Assembly (NCBI GenBank): GCA_020631235.1
Contig: JAHDHQ010000008.1
Span: forward strand, 109,979-173,978
Direction: 5' to 3'
Source: Saprospiraceae bacterium
GTDB taxonomy: Bacteria; Bacteroidota; Bacteroidia; Chitinophagales; Saprospiraceae
Length of the DNA stretch: 64,000 bases
The translations under genes were made by a program, and so were the position numbers. Below are positions 37,277 through 46,288 of the stretch, piece by piece. The number at the start of each line of letters is the position of its first letter. The stretch's first letter is position 1. The notes under the pieces were generated by a model. The model was not told where the DNA came from and did no database searches. It worked only from the letters and a program-made list of their open reading frames with translations.

Positions 37277-38074
37277 ATGGCTTTATTAGAAGGAAAAAGA
37301 GGAATTATTTTTGGGGCACTTGACGAAAAATCTATTGCTTGGCATGTAGCAGAAAAATGTGTAGCTCATGGAGCAAAAATCACCTTAACAAATGCTCCAG
37401 TTGCTTTGCGATTTGGTGGTATTCAACAATTAGCTGAAAAACTCGACGCTACTTTAATTGCTGCTGATGCAACATCGATAGATGACTTGACTAATCTCTT
37501 AAGTCAATCGCAAGAGGTTTTGGGCGGTAAGATTGACTTTATGCTTCATTCCATTGGTATGTCTGTAAACGTACGTAAGAAGAAAGCATACACAGATCTT
37601 AAACATGATTGGATGCAGAAAACGTTTGATGTATCAGCCATTTCTTTCCACAAGCTCATGCAGGTGGCATATAACTTAGATGCAATGAATCAAGGAGGAT
37701 CTATTCTGGCACTCAGCTACATAGCCGCCCAAAGAACCTTCCCAGATTATTCCGAAATGGCGGAGTCAAAAGCTTTGTTAGAGTCTTTTGCACGTAGTTT
37801 TGGTTACCATTATGCTTTGAAGAAAAAAGTACGAGTAAATACCATATCTCAGTCTCCGACGATTACTACTGCAGGTAGTGGAGTTAAGGGATTTAGCGAG
37901 TTTTTTAGTTATGCAGATAAAATGTCTCCATTAGGTAATGCTGATGCTGATTCTTGTGCTGATTACTGTGTATCTATGTTTTCTGATTTGACAAGAATGG
38001 TAACTATGCAAAACTTGTTTCATGATGGAGGTTTTTCGTCCATGGGAATGAGCCCTGCTATTTTAGAAAGCTAG
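37277..38074 (+). CDS. fabI: Enoyl-[acyl-carrier-protein] reductase, FabI type
   Basis: A 265-residue short-chain dehydrogenase of the FabI class. The NADH site is GIIFGALDEKSIAW near the N-terminus, and the catalytic Tyr-(X6)-Lys is in PDYSEMAESKALLE. The substrate loop SPTITTAGSGVKGF and the end FHDGGFSSMGMSP fit Bacteroidetes FabI. It reduces the trans-2-enoyl-ACP in the last step of each fatty acid elongation cycle. It is 29 bases after recN and may be read from the same transcript. Confidence 0.96.
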   Translation: MALLEGKRGIIFGALDEKSIAWHVAEKCVAHGAKITLTNAPVALRFGGIQQLAEKLDATLIAADATSIDDLTNLLSQSQEVLGGKIDFMLHSIGMSVNVRKKKAYTDLKHDWMQKTFDVSAISFHKLMQVAYNLDAMNQGGSILALSYIAAQRTFPDYSEMAESKALLESFARSFGYHYALKKKVRVNTISQSPTITTAGSGVKGFSEFFSYADKMSPLGNADADSCADYCVSMFSDLTRMVTMQNLFHDGGFSSMGMSPAILES

Positions 38075-38160
38075 ACCTTGACGACATAAAGCACTCCAAG
38101 GTGTGCATTAGCAATTTTAAGAGAATTTGCATAGATTTGTAGGTACAAAACCCCAAATAA

Positions 38161-38796
38161 ATGCAATTATTAATTGTTTCCAATCTGCCACTGTGGTCAG
38201 ATTTGGTGAGTAACTATGTGAAGGATAGATATCCGGATACAGTATGTAGTTACTTAGCAGATTTCCAGGCACTTGAAGAGTACGATGACTTAGAAAATGC
38301 AGACCTTGTATTCGTCGATATAGAGATGAAAGATAAAGAGTCTTCGGAAGTAATAAGGTATATACTAAATTTAGAAAAAGGTCCTGAAGTCTTTGTTTTT
38401 TCAGCCTTGAAGAATGTGGAGTTATTAAAAGATTCCCTAAAATATAGAGTTCATTCTTATATAGTCAATGATCACGAATTGTCATTCTTAGATAAAGCCA
38501 TGGATGATTTTCTGAAAGGAAATAAAACGATAGGTCGTAAATCCAGAAAGGAAATAAAACAGTGGGTTTCTAAGCATGAGTCTATGATTTCTAATATTTC
38601 TTTGTCTAAAAGAGAGCGAGAAATATTAAGGATGATTTGTGAAGAAAAGACTTCAACAGAAATTTCACAAGATTTATTTATCAGCGAACATACTGTCTTA
38701 ACCCATAGGAAGAATCTACTTAAAAAAGTAGGATGTAAAAATACAGTGGGCTTGGTACATTACGCGTATCAAAACGATGTGCTTAGTTTGACATAA
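38161..38796 (+). CDS. LuxR/NarL-type response regulator with an incomplete receiver
   Basis: A 211-residue regulator. The C-terminal LuxR helix-turn-helix is typical (LSKREREILRMICEE, TSTEISQDLFISEHTVLTH, NLLKKVGCKN). The receiver keeps the central Asp (D53 in VFVDIEM), but the N-terminal acidic pair is missing (LLIVSNLPLW where DDH is usual) and the conserved Lys is replaced (SYIVNDHE). Phosphorylation is therefore doubtful, and it may work by expression level or protein contact. No kinase gene is adjacent. Its 3' end overlaps the convergent TPR membrane protein gene by 14 bases. Confidence 0.88.
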   Translation: MQLLIVSNLPLWSDLVSNYVKDRYPDTVCSYLADFQALEEYDDLENADLVFVDIEMKDKESSEVIRYILNLEKGPEVFVFSALKNVELLKDSLKYRVHSYIVNDHELSFLDKAMDDFLKGNKTIGRKSRKEIKQWVSKHESMISNISLSKREREILRMICEEKTSTEISQDLFISEHTVLTHRKNLLKKVGCKNTVGLVHYAYQNDVLSLT

Positions 38797-40759
38797 TTCG
38801 TTGGTAAACTTCTGGAGGTATTTCTGCGCCTAATTGGATACAATATTGAATATCTTGTTGAGCTCCTTTTTTATCGTTGGTTGAATAACGTGCTTTGGCT
38901 CGTTCAAAGTGGTATCCAGGTACATTGGGTTTAAGTTGTATGGCTTTATTAAAGTAAGGCAGAGCGGCCGAATATCGGTGTAAGCTGTTGTTTATTAGCC
39001 CTCCTTGGTACTGAATGTCGGCTACATTGGGTTTAAAGCGCAAATATTGGTCTATATCCTCTAGTGCTTTGTTTAAATTGCCCATGCTGTTGTAGACTAC
39101 ACTACGATTTAAGTAGGCATTGAATGCATTTGGATTTTTCTCGATGGCGGTATTTAAGTCTTGAATCGCTTTTTCAGGAAGTTTAAGTTTAGAGTAGGTA
39201 GCACCTCTATTTACATAAAACTCTGCTGTGTCAGGAGATAATTCTATTGCTTTTGTATAATCACTTAAAGCCTTTTGCAAGGAATCTTGATGATCAAAAT
39301 TAAAATATAGTTTACCTCTAGAATTGTACACATCAGGTTTAGTCGATAATAAGCTTATCGATGCGCTATAATCTTTTAGCGCTGCAGCTGTTTGTCCTTG
39401 ATCTCTGTAATAGTTGGCTCGATTTCCATAAGGGAGCGTGGCATTTTTATAATATTGGATCACATGGCTCCATAAGGTCCCACTGTTTTTCCACACTTTG
39501 GTTTGATTAAAGGTCATCACACCATAGACAAGCATCGGAATAATAAACAAATAATGACTCCACTTTTTAGCGTTAAACTTCTCTGCCCACTGAACGAGGA
39601 CTACACTATATATTAGGAACAATCCAAAATAAGCTACATAACTAAAGCGATCGGCTAAAAAACCTTGACCTGCACCTAAAATTTGCAACAAGAAGAAAAT
39701 ATTAGCTGTGAAAAAAGACAAGCCAAAGAAGCCTACCTTATAGTTTTTTCGATACAAATAAATGAGTAAAAAGGGCAAACCAATGAATAACAATATAGTA
39801 GGGTAAAAGTATACTGGCATGGACGACGGGTAAGGATATAAAGCACTTAACCGATAAGGAACAATCGATTTTACCAGATAAACTAAATAGGAAAATGATC
39901 CTATGAAAACACGCTCGATGCCTTCAAAATTAGCCGTAGATTCTAACGATCCCTGGTCTTTAAGAAGGTAAATGCCTAACACACCAAACAATAAAGATGT
40001 CAATAAGTAGGGTGATTTTCTAAGCATTTTAGGAACGCTCAATTTCCCGTCAAACCAATAGTCGATGAGTATAAAACTTATGGGTAAAATAACGGCTTGA
40101 ATTTTTGAAAAAAGAGATAGTATAAAACAAACCCAAATGCTTACTAAATAGCGCTTTTTTTGTTCTTTTTGGGTGTACAATATGTAAAAGTAAAGCGCAA
40201 TAAAATAAAAGGCGCCAAACAAAACATCCTTGCGCTCGGTAAGCCAAGCTACTGATTCTACTCGCATAGGGTGGACAGCAAAAAGGCTTGTCAGCAGCAG
40301 AATCGCTGGAAAAGGAACCTTCATTTTTAAGGCTATCAAGAAAACCATTAAGACACAAATTAAGTGTAGTAAGAGATTATTTAAATGCCAAAAAAACATG
40401 CTCGGTTGCCCCAAGAAGGTATCGTCAATTCCAAATATTTTAGCTTCTACAGCAAAAGTCCAAATACTCAGTGGGTTGTAGTTTCCGATAACAGGAGTTA
40501 CAAAGATTTTTTTAGAATTCTTCCAAAAGTTATCTTGGTCTAACCCAGTGATTAAATCATTATTATAAAAATTACGATCATCATCCCAGTTTACATAACT
40601 ATTTTGGAGAGATGGACTGAAGAATATAAAGGTCAATGCGAGAAGAATAAGGAGTGCTATTTTATGAGGCTTTCCTAAAGAGGGTAAGGCTTTAGACTTC
40701 TTTTTGTTTGCAGAAACTTTAAGCTTTTTTGACTTCTTATTGTTTTTGTTTGTTGACAT
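38783..40759 (-). CDS. TMTC-like membrane protein with C-terminal TPR repeats
   Basis: A 658-residue protein with a Lys-rich cytoplasmic start, about ten membrane helices to residue 430, and at least five TPR units at the end (ALSDYTKAIELSPDTAEFY, AIQDLNTAIEKNPNAFNAY, ALPYFNKAIQLKPNVPGYH). The first loop NWDDDRNFYNN with its acidic residues and the HPMRVESVAWLTERKDV loop are typical of GT39/TMTC-type glycosyltransferases, which move mannose or other sugars from polyprenyl-phosphate to exported proteins. Donor and acceptor are unknown here. Bacteroidetes are known to O-glycosylate secreted proteins, which would fit. Confidence 0.84.
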   Translation of the reverse strand: MSTNKNNKKSKKLKVSANKKKSKALPSLGKPHKIALLILLALTFIFFSPSLQNSYVNWDDDRNFYNNDLITGLDQDNFWKNSKKIFVTPVIGNYNPLSIWTFAVEAKIFGIDDTFLGQPSMFFWHLNNLLLHLICVLMVFLIALKMKVPFPAILLLTSLFAVHPMRVESVAWLTERKDVLFGAFYFIALYFYILYTQKEQKKRYLVSIWVCFILSLFSKIQAVILPISFILIDYWFDGKLSVPKMLRKSPYLLTSLLFGVLGIYLLKDQGSLESTANFEGIERVFIGSFSYLVYLVKSIVPYRLSALYPYPSSMPVYFYPTILLFIGLPFLLIYLYRKNYKVGFFGLSFFTANIFFLLQILGAGQGFLADRFSYVAYFGLFLIYSVVLVQWAEKFNAKKWSHYLFIIPMLVYGVMTFNQTKVWKNSGTLWSHVIQYYKNATLPYGNRANYYRDQGQTAAALKDYSASISLLSTKPDVYNSRGKLYFNFDHQDSLQKALSDYTKAIELSPDTAEFYVNRGATYSKLKLPEKAIQDLNTAIEKNPNAFNAYLNRSVVYNSMGNLNKALEDIDQYLRFKPNVADIQYQGGLINNSLHRYSAALPYFNKAIQLKPNVPGYHFERAKARYSTNDKKGAQQDIQYCIQLGAEIPPEVYQRIMSN

Positions 40760-40845
40760 TTAGGAGGGTTTATAGACTTCTCTCTTCCCTAAATTTACGC
40801 TAATTATGCTATATTTTTAACTTACAAGTAAAGAGGGTTTCACTA

Positions 40846-41442
40846 TTATTCGTCGTCGAATAAATCTTCAAGTGCTCTTACTTTCATCAACATGATAAAA
40901 CATCTAGAAGCTGCAATCACATCGGCTCTTGCATTACCCGCAGGCGTGTATCTCTGTTTAAATAAAGTCGCATGCAATTCGCTTAAACTTGGCCATTTGT
41001 ATCCGCCAGTTTTGCTAGGCAGTTTGCAAAAATAAGTGGCTTCTTGCATTAAGCAGAAGCTTTCTGTATGGAAAATTGATTGGCTGAGACCTTTTCGGAT
41101 AAATTCGGCCGCTACTACATTTTGATTAAAGTTAAGATTGTGAGCAAAGGCATATTCTACGTTTTCTATGGATTCATTAAAAGCCTTTAAAACATCTTCT
41201 AAGGGTTCGCCTTTTTCTTCTATTTCTTCTTTAGATAATTGACTGAGTTTTTCGATGGCCGGCGTTATACTAAAACCCTCTGGTTTAATAATGCAATCAT
41301 AATCTTTTACTGGTTTAAAGTTTTCATCAAGGATAATCCAAGAAAGATGCACTATTCTGGGCCAGCTAAATGTGTCACTAAAAGGAGCTTTATAATCTTT
41401 CGGCTTTCCAATGGCCGCACAGTCAAAAATTAAATATTTCAT
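40846..41442 (-). CDS. DnaQ-like 3'-5' exonuclease fold with key catalytic residues lost
   Basis: A 198-residue protein that follows the DnaQ/DEDD exonuclease pattern throughout. Exo I reads FDCAAIG, where the usual DxE has become D7-C8-A9. Exo II reads HNLNFNQN, where the Asp is now N106. Exo III reads AGNARADVIAASRCF, where the His is now G169 while D174 remains. Three of five catalytic residues are thus replaced, so nuclease activity is unlikely, though the fold and nucleic-acid surface may survive. It follows the HemC-like gene by six bases on the same strand, so the two are almost surely co-transcribed. Confidence 0.72.
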   Translation of the reverse strand: MKYLIFDCAAIGKPKDYKAPFSDTFSWPRIVHLSWIILDENFKPVKDYDCIIKPEGFSITPAIEKLSQLSKEEIEEKGEPLEDVLKAFNESIENVEYAFAHNLNFNQNVVAAEFIRKGLSQSIFHTESFCLMQEATYFCKLPSKTGGYKWPSLSELHATLFKQRYTPAGNARADVIAASRCFIMLMKVRALEDLFDDE

Positions 41443-41448
41443 AATTGC

Positions 41449-42264
41449 TTAGGATCTGAGTAATGAAATCATTTTATCAGCCAGCCCGATGTAAGTGTTT
41501 TGACTTAACCTATGGCTTATAAAACCTTTTTCTTTGTCCAAAAAACATGCCTTAACTTCATAGTTGCCCTGGACATTTTGACTGCAAAATACAGAAAGCT
41601 TTTCAAAATTCTCGATACTAATTTTGCGCTCTATATTTGTACAATGAGCTGTTTCTCGTTGATGAATCAACATTAATTTTTTTCGAAGTTCACGATTGTT
41701 CTTTAAACATAAACCTGCGTAAACCCCTGTCCCGGCTATAGGGACTAGCTCACTTGTTTCGAATGTAAAGACTTTATTATCTTTATTATTGGTAATCCAC
41801 TCTTCGTCCATGGCTACGATTATTGCATCATGCTTTTCTAAATCGTGTGCTTGTTGTTCGTTTTTTTGTAAACTATAATTGTGTTGAGGAAACAATTGCT
41901 GAACTTGGAGCATAAGAGCTTCATTAACGCAAGCAATTTGCAGGGTTTCACGATTTTTAATGATACTGATGTTTGTGTGCTTTTTATTGAAGACCAATTG
42001 ATAATTAGGCCTCTCTCTAACACTTAATGTAGCGATGGTAACTTGTTCTTGAAGCTTGAGAGGCGCATATTTGAGAGGAAGTAAAAGTACATCTAAATCA
42101 CCCGAGATTATCTTAAGGATGGCTGAGTCGATATCTGGCTTTATGGTGCACTCAATGAGTTGAACAGTGGGCTCTATGCTTTGGTATTTAGCTTTGAAAC
42201 CTTCAAAACGATTTTTAGCCATCGGATCCTCGAATCTTCCAATGTTAAGCACAGATTTATTCAT
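41449..42264 (-). CDS. HemC (hydroxymethylbilane synthase)-like protein, probably inactive
   Basis: A 271-residue protein that aligns by eye with porphobilinogen deaminase. Matching segments are GDLDVLLLPLKYAP (family: GEIDxAVHSLKDxP), ATLSVRERPNYQLV, HDAIIVAMDEEW (YDAIILAxAGL), ELVPIAGTGVYAGLCL (LPAVGQGALxIE) and the ER before the cofactor loop. The catalytic Asp of LKD is Tyr (Y66), the RR pair and the RGNVxTR arginines that bind substrate are missing, and the cofactor GGC is not kept, although a Cys (C227) is close by. It is also about 35 residues shorter than usual. No other heme gene is adjacent. It may bind something or regulate. Confidence 0.5.
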   Translation of the reverse strand: MNKSVLNIGRFEDPMAKNRFEGFKAKYQSIEPTVQLIECTIKPDIDSAILKIISGDLDVLLLPLKYAPLKLQEQVTIATLSVRERPNYQLVFNKKHTNISIIKNRETLQIACVNEALMLQVQQLFPQHNYSLQKNEQQAHDLEKHDAIIVAMDEEWITNNKDNKVFTFETSELVPIAGTGVYAGLCLKNNRELRKKLMLIHQRETAHCTNIERKISIENFEKLSVFCSQNVQGNYEVKACFLDKEKGFISHRLSQNTYIGLADKMISLLRS

Positions 42265-42432
42265 AGAGAGTGTTTGTCGATAGAATTAGGACAAATGTAT
42301 TAGAAATACTTACTTTTTTCTTTCTATTGTAAGCATTTAATAATTTAGAGGTAATAATAAACGTGTATACATCTTGTAATAATTAGCGTTAAGTCTATAG
42401 ACTTTATTGTATACCATTTAATATCCATTAAA

Positions 42433-43476
42433 ATGAGCTATTTATTAGAAGAAATTGCACACAAATTAGGAGGAGAATTAAAAGGAGATGGCTCAGTAAA
42501 AATCCATGCTCCGGCAAAGATTGAGGAGGCAACTATAGGTACAATTAGTTTTTTTGCCAATGCTAAGTATCTTAAGTTCTTACAAGCTTCCAAAGCATCA
42601 GCGATACTCATATCAAACAAGGATAAAGACCAGATAGAAGAGGGTAAAAACTATATTTTAGTGAAGGATGTATATACATCATTGCCAACACTTTTGTCGC
42701 TTTTTGATCCAGTAAACGAACCTAGAAAAGGAATACACTCTTCAGCCGTAATTGCTGATAGTACGAGCATAGGTGATGAGATCTATATAGGTCCTCATGT
42801 CATAATAGAAGAAGGAGCAAATATTGGCAATGGGGTTAAGATATTTGGACAAGCATTTATAGGCAAGCAGGTGCAAATTAGTGAGCACACAATTATAAAT
42901 GCCGGAGTGAAAATCTATCATCATTGCCAAATAGGAGCTCATTGTATTATACATGCTAATGCAGTGATAGGTTCTGATGGGTTTGGATTTGCACCCACGA
43001 AGGAAGGGAAGTTCAATAAGATTCCTCAAGTAGGCAATGTGATCATTGAAGATGAGGTCGAAATAGGGGCTAATTGTGCGATAGATCGGGCTAGCATGGG
43101 ATCTACAATTATTAAAAAGGGGACCAAGCTGGATAACTTAATCCATATAGCTCACAATGTAGAGATCGGAGAGAGTACCGTCATGGCGGCTCAGGCAGGA
43201 GTTGCAGGAAGCACTAAATTAGGAGCTCATTGCATGGTAGGAGGTCAAGTAGGTATAGTCGGTCACCTTAGCATCGCAGCCAGAACCCAGATGCAAGCCC
43301 AGAGTGGAATGATAAAATCTGTCAAGAAAGAAAACACAAAATGGTATGGTTACCCAGCAATAGATTATAATAACTATCTTCGTTCTTTTGCTAGTTTTAA
43401 AAATTTACCTTCCACATTAGAGGAAATAAGAAGCTTAAAAAAGCGTTTAAATGACCTCGAAGAAAGTGCAAAATAA
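42433..43476 (+). CDS. lpxD: UDP-3-O-acylglucosamine N-acyltransferase LpxD
   Basis: A 347-residue LpxD: an N-terminal uridine-binding domain (ISFFANAKYLKFL, about residues 1-100), a left-handed beta helix of hexapeptide repeats (IGDEIYIGPHVIIEEGANIG), with the catalytic His in LIHIAHNVEIG, and a C-terminal helix. It adds the second 3-hydroxyacyl chain in lipid A synthesis using acyl-ACP. It is the first gene of a four-gene unit with lpxC/fabZ three bases downstream. Confidence 0.96.
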   Translation: MSYLLEEIAHKLGGELKGDGSVKIHAPAKIEEATIGTISFFANAKYLKFLQASKASAILISNKDKDQIEEGKNYILVKDVYTSLPTLLSLFDPVNEPRKGIHSSAVIADSTSIGDEIYIGPHVIIEEGANIGNGVKIFGQAFIGKQVQISEHTIINAGVKIYHHCQIGAHCIIHANAVIGSDGFGFAPTKEGKFNKIPQVGNVIIEDEVEIGANCAIDRASMGSTIIKKGTKLDNLIHIAHNVEIGESTVMAAQAGVAGSTKLGAHCMVGGQVGIVGHLSIAARTQMQAQSGMIKSVKKENTKWYGYPAIDYNNYLRSFASFKNLPSTLEEIRSLKKRLNDLEESAK

Positions 43477-43479
43477 GTA

Positions 43480-44871
43480 ATGGAAAATCAGAGAACGATA
43501 GCTAAGGCTGTAACACTAAAAGGAATAGGGCTTCACTTGGGGAAAATGGTCACATTGACTTTGCGTCCGGCAGAAGCAAATTCAGGCATTCACTTTGTGC
43601 GAGTAGATTCAGAAAACAACATCAGAATTAAAGCATCGTATTCTAATATAGTTTCCACAAAAAGGAGTACCAACATTGAAAAAGAAGGATACGAAATTCA
43701 TACTATAGAACATTTGCTTTCTGCATTGCATGCTTTAAAGATTCATAATGTAGATGTAGAAATAGATGGTCCTGAATGTCCAATTTTTGATGGAAGCGCC
43801 TCTGCTTATTTTGAGGCAATTAAAGGAGCTGGAGTGGAGGAGCAAAATGTACCTGTAGAGTATATTTATTTTAATGAACCGTTTCAGTTTGTCGATGAAG
43901 AGACTGGCTCTTCCTATCAATATATGCCTTCGGATAAACTCATCTTACATTCTTTATTAGATTTTCCTGGAAAAACTATAGGCAAACAATTTGCAAGGTT
44001 AGAAAATTTTGAAACGTATCAAACAGAAATTGCACCTGCGAGGACTTTTGCGTTTGTAAAAGAATTGGAGCTGTTACAACAAGCTGGCTTAATAAAAGGA
44101 GGAAGTATTGAAAATGCTGTGGTTTTTGCTGAAAAGGAATATACTGCGGAAGCCCTAAACAGTTTAGCCAAAAAATTCAAGTTTGAAGGAGAATTCTTAA
44201 CGGAAGGACAAATCATTAATAAAGGAGGATTACGATTTAACAACGAACCTGCAAGACACAAACTACTTGATCTTTTAGGTGATTTATATTTAGCTGGAGG
44301 ACCTATTAAAGGCGAAGTATTAGCTACAAAACCTGGTCACAAATCTAACGTAAAGTTTACCGAGCAATTAGTCAAAAGGTATCGAAGTTTAAAAAAGCTA
44401 AAGGGAAAACCCGTTTATGATGAAAACGTGGATCCTGTGCTGGATATAGAAGGTATCAAATCCATGTTGCCTCACCGATTTCCTTTTTTAATGGTGGACA
44501 AAATTATCCAACTTGATAAAGAAATGGTAGTGGGTATAAAAAGTGTCACCATCAACGAACATTTCTTTTTAGGTCATTTTCCTGGAAATCCTGTTTTTCC
44601 TGGGGTTATGCAAATGGAAGGTCTAGCTCAAACCGGCGGGATTCTGGCTTTATCCCAAGTGGAAGAACCAGATAAATGGGATACCTACTTTTTAAAGATG
44701 GATAATGTGAAGTTTAAGCATATTGTCAAACCAGGAGATACATTGATCTACAAAATGGAACTATTGAGTCCTATCAGAAGAGGAATCGTCCATATGCAAG
44801 GAACGGCATATGTGGGAAATAAGATTGTATCAGAAGGAGAATTAACGGCAAGGATTCTAAAAAGAGAATAA
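43480..44871 (+). CDS. lpxC/fabZ: Bifunctional LpxC deacetylase / FabZ dehydratase
   Basis: A 463-residue fusion. Residues 1-305 are LpxC (UDP-3-O-acyl-GlcNAc deacetylase) with the zinc motifs TIEHLLSALHAL and NEPARHKLLDLLGDL, and the FDGSASAYF segment. Residues 320-463 are FabZ (3-hydroxyacyl-ACP dehydratase) with HRFPFLMVDKI, the active His in GHFPGNPVFPGV and the Glu in MQMEGLAQTGG. This fusion is a known Bacteroidetes trait that ties lipid A synthesis to fatty acid elongation. It sits between lpxD and lpxA. Confidence 0.97.
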   Translation: MENQRTIAKAVTLKGIGLHLGKMVTLTLRPAEANSGIHFVRVDSENNIRIKASYSNIVSTKRSTNIEKEGYEIHTIEHLLSALHALKIHNVDVEIDGPECPIFDGSASAYFEAIKGAGVEEQNVPVEYIYFNEPFQFVDEETGSSYQYMPSDKLILHSLLDFPGKTIGKQFARLENFETYQTEIAPARTFAFVKELELLQQAGLIKGGSIENAVVFAEKEYTAEALNSLAKKFKFEGEFLTEGQIINKGGLRFNNEPARHKLLDLLGDLYLAGGPIKGEVLATKPGHKSNVKFTEQLVKRYRSLKKLKGKPVYDENVDPVLDIEGIKSMLPHRFPFLMVDKIIQLDKEMVVGIKSVTINEHFFLGHFPGNPVFPGVMQMEGLAQTGGILALSQVEEPDKWDTYFLKMDNVKFKHIVKPGDTLIYKMELLSPIRRGIVHMQGTAYVGNKIVSEGELTARILKRE

Positions 44872-44892
44872 TATCTTCGTAGATAGAAGAAT

Positions 44893-45672
44893 ATGGAAAA
44901 GCACAACTTAAGTTATATTAGTCCCAAGGCCACGATAGGTAAGAATGTCACCATAGGTCCATTTGTAAGCATCGAAGATGATGTACATATTGGAGATGGA
45001 ACGATCATTCAGTCTAACGCGGTACTCTGTAATGGATTAAGATTAGGCGCACATTGCCATATATTTCCTGGTGCCGTTTTAGCAGCACCCCCTCAAGATT
45101 TAAAGTTTGAAGGAGAAGATAGTTTGTTAGAAATAGGCGACCATACAACCATTCGAGAATATTGTACTATAAACAGAGGTACAAAAGCTTCGGGCACTAC
45201 GAAAATTGGTAGTAATTGTTTGGTCATGGCCTATGTCCATGTAGCGCATGATTGTATAATTGGAGATCACGTCATTTTAGTCAACAATGTAAATTTAGCC
45301 GGGCATGTGGAGATTGGTGATCACGCCATTCTAGGAGGTTTAACGGCGGTACATCAATTTGTAAAAATAGGGGAGCACTGCTTTGTAGGTGGAGGCTCTT
45401 TAGTGCGCAAGGATGTTCCACCATATGTAAAAGCGGCAAGAGAACCTTTGTCATATGTTGGTGTTAATTCGCTCGGTTTGCAACGAAGAGGTTTTGAACA
45501 AGCAAATATTGATCAAATACAAGAAATGTATCGTTTGATATTTTTGAAATCAAAAAATATTAGCTCGGCATTGAAACAAATAGAAACTGATTTCGAAGCT
45601 TCCGAAGCAAAAGATAAAGTGATGAGCTTTATCGAGCAATCAGAAAGAGGATTAATGAAAGGCTTTAAATAA
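44893..45672 (+). CDS. lpxA: UDP-N-acetylglucosamine acyltransferase LpxA
   Basis: A 259-residue LpxA: hexapeptide-repeat beta helix (ATIGKNVTIGPFVSIEDDV), the catalytic His in VHVAHDCIIGDHV, the family marker HQFVKIGEHCFVGGGS and a C-terminal helical bundle. It catalyses the first acylation of lipid A synthesis. It follows lpxC/fabZ by 21 bases and precedes the ABC ATPase by seven. Confidence 0.96.
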   Translation: MEKHNLSYISPKATIGKNVTIGPFVSIEDDVHIGDGTIIQSNAVLCNGLRLGAHCHIFPGAVLAAPPQDLKFEGEDSLLEIGDHTTIREYCTINRGTKASGTTKIGSNCLVMAYVHVAHDCIIGDHVILVNNVNLAGHVEIGDHAILGGLTAVHQFVKIGEHCFVGGGSLVRKDVPPYVKAAREPLSYVGVNSLGLQRRGFEQANIDQIQEMYRLIFLKSKNISSALKQIETDFEASEAKDKVMSFIEQSERGLMKGFK

Positions 45673-45679
45673 ACAACCC

Positions 45680-46288
45680 ATGCGAATCGAAATCGCAAAT
45701 CTTTCCAAACGTTATGAATACCAATGGATCATCAAAGACCTAAGCATCCATTTTGAATCTAATAAGACTTATGGCATAAAGGGTAGGAATGGAAGTGGAA
45801 AATCTACCTTACTAAAAATGATAAGTGGATATTTAAATATTACCAAAGGAGATATTCAATATTTTCTAAATGACCAATTACTTCCAAAGCAAGAAATATA
45901 CAAACACTTGAGTGTATCTGCACCTTATATAGAGTTAGATGAAGAATTAAACCCTGCTGAAATTTTTGAACATTTTCAGTTTTTTACTTCATTTAAACAA
46001 GCCAATGCCGCAGAATTTAAGCAGCATTTACAATTTAAATCAGAGAATAAGACTGTCGATAGGTATTCCTCAGGTATGAAACAAAAGTTAGGTTTGCTTA
46101 TGGCTATTAGTTCGGATAGGCCTTTACTAATATTGGATGAGCCATCTTCTTATTTAGATGAAGCTAATAGAGCATGGATGATGAAGGCATTGCAACAAGC
46201 CATAGGGAAAAAGACCATTATCATTGCTTCCAATGATGAAAAAGACTTTGAATTTTGTGATCAAATCATCGAAATAAAACCTGACTAA
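45680..46288 (+). CDS. ABC transporter ATP-binding protein
   Basis: A 202-residue ABC ATPase: Walker A GRNGSGKSTLLK, signature YSSGMKQKLGL, Walker B LLILDEPSSYLDE and a switch region IIIASNDEKDFE, where the usual His is Asn. It lacks membrane helices and its partner is not adjacent, so the substrate is unknown. Its place at the end of the lipid A operon, seven bases after lpxA, may hint at an envelope role, but that is inference. Confidence 0.86.
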   Translation: MRIEIANLSKRYEYQWIIKDLSIHFESNKTYGIKGRNGSGKSTLLKMISGYLNITKGDIQYFLNDQLLPKQEIYKHLSVSAPYIELDEELNPAEIFEHFQFFTSFKQANAAEFKQHLQFKSENKTVDRYSSGMKQKLGLLMAISSDRPLLILDEPSSYLDEANRAWMMKALQQAIGKKTIIIASNDEKDFEFCDQIIEIKPD

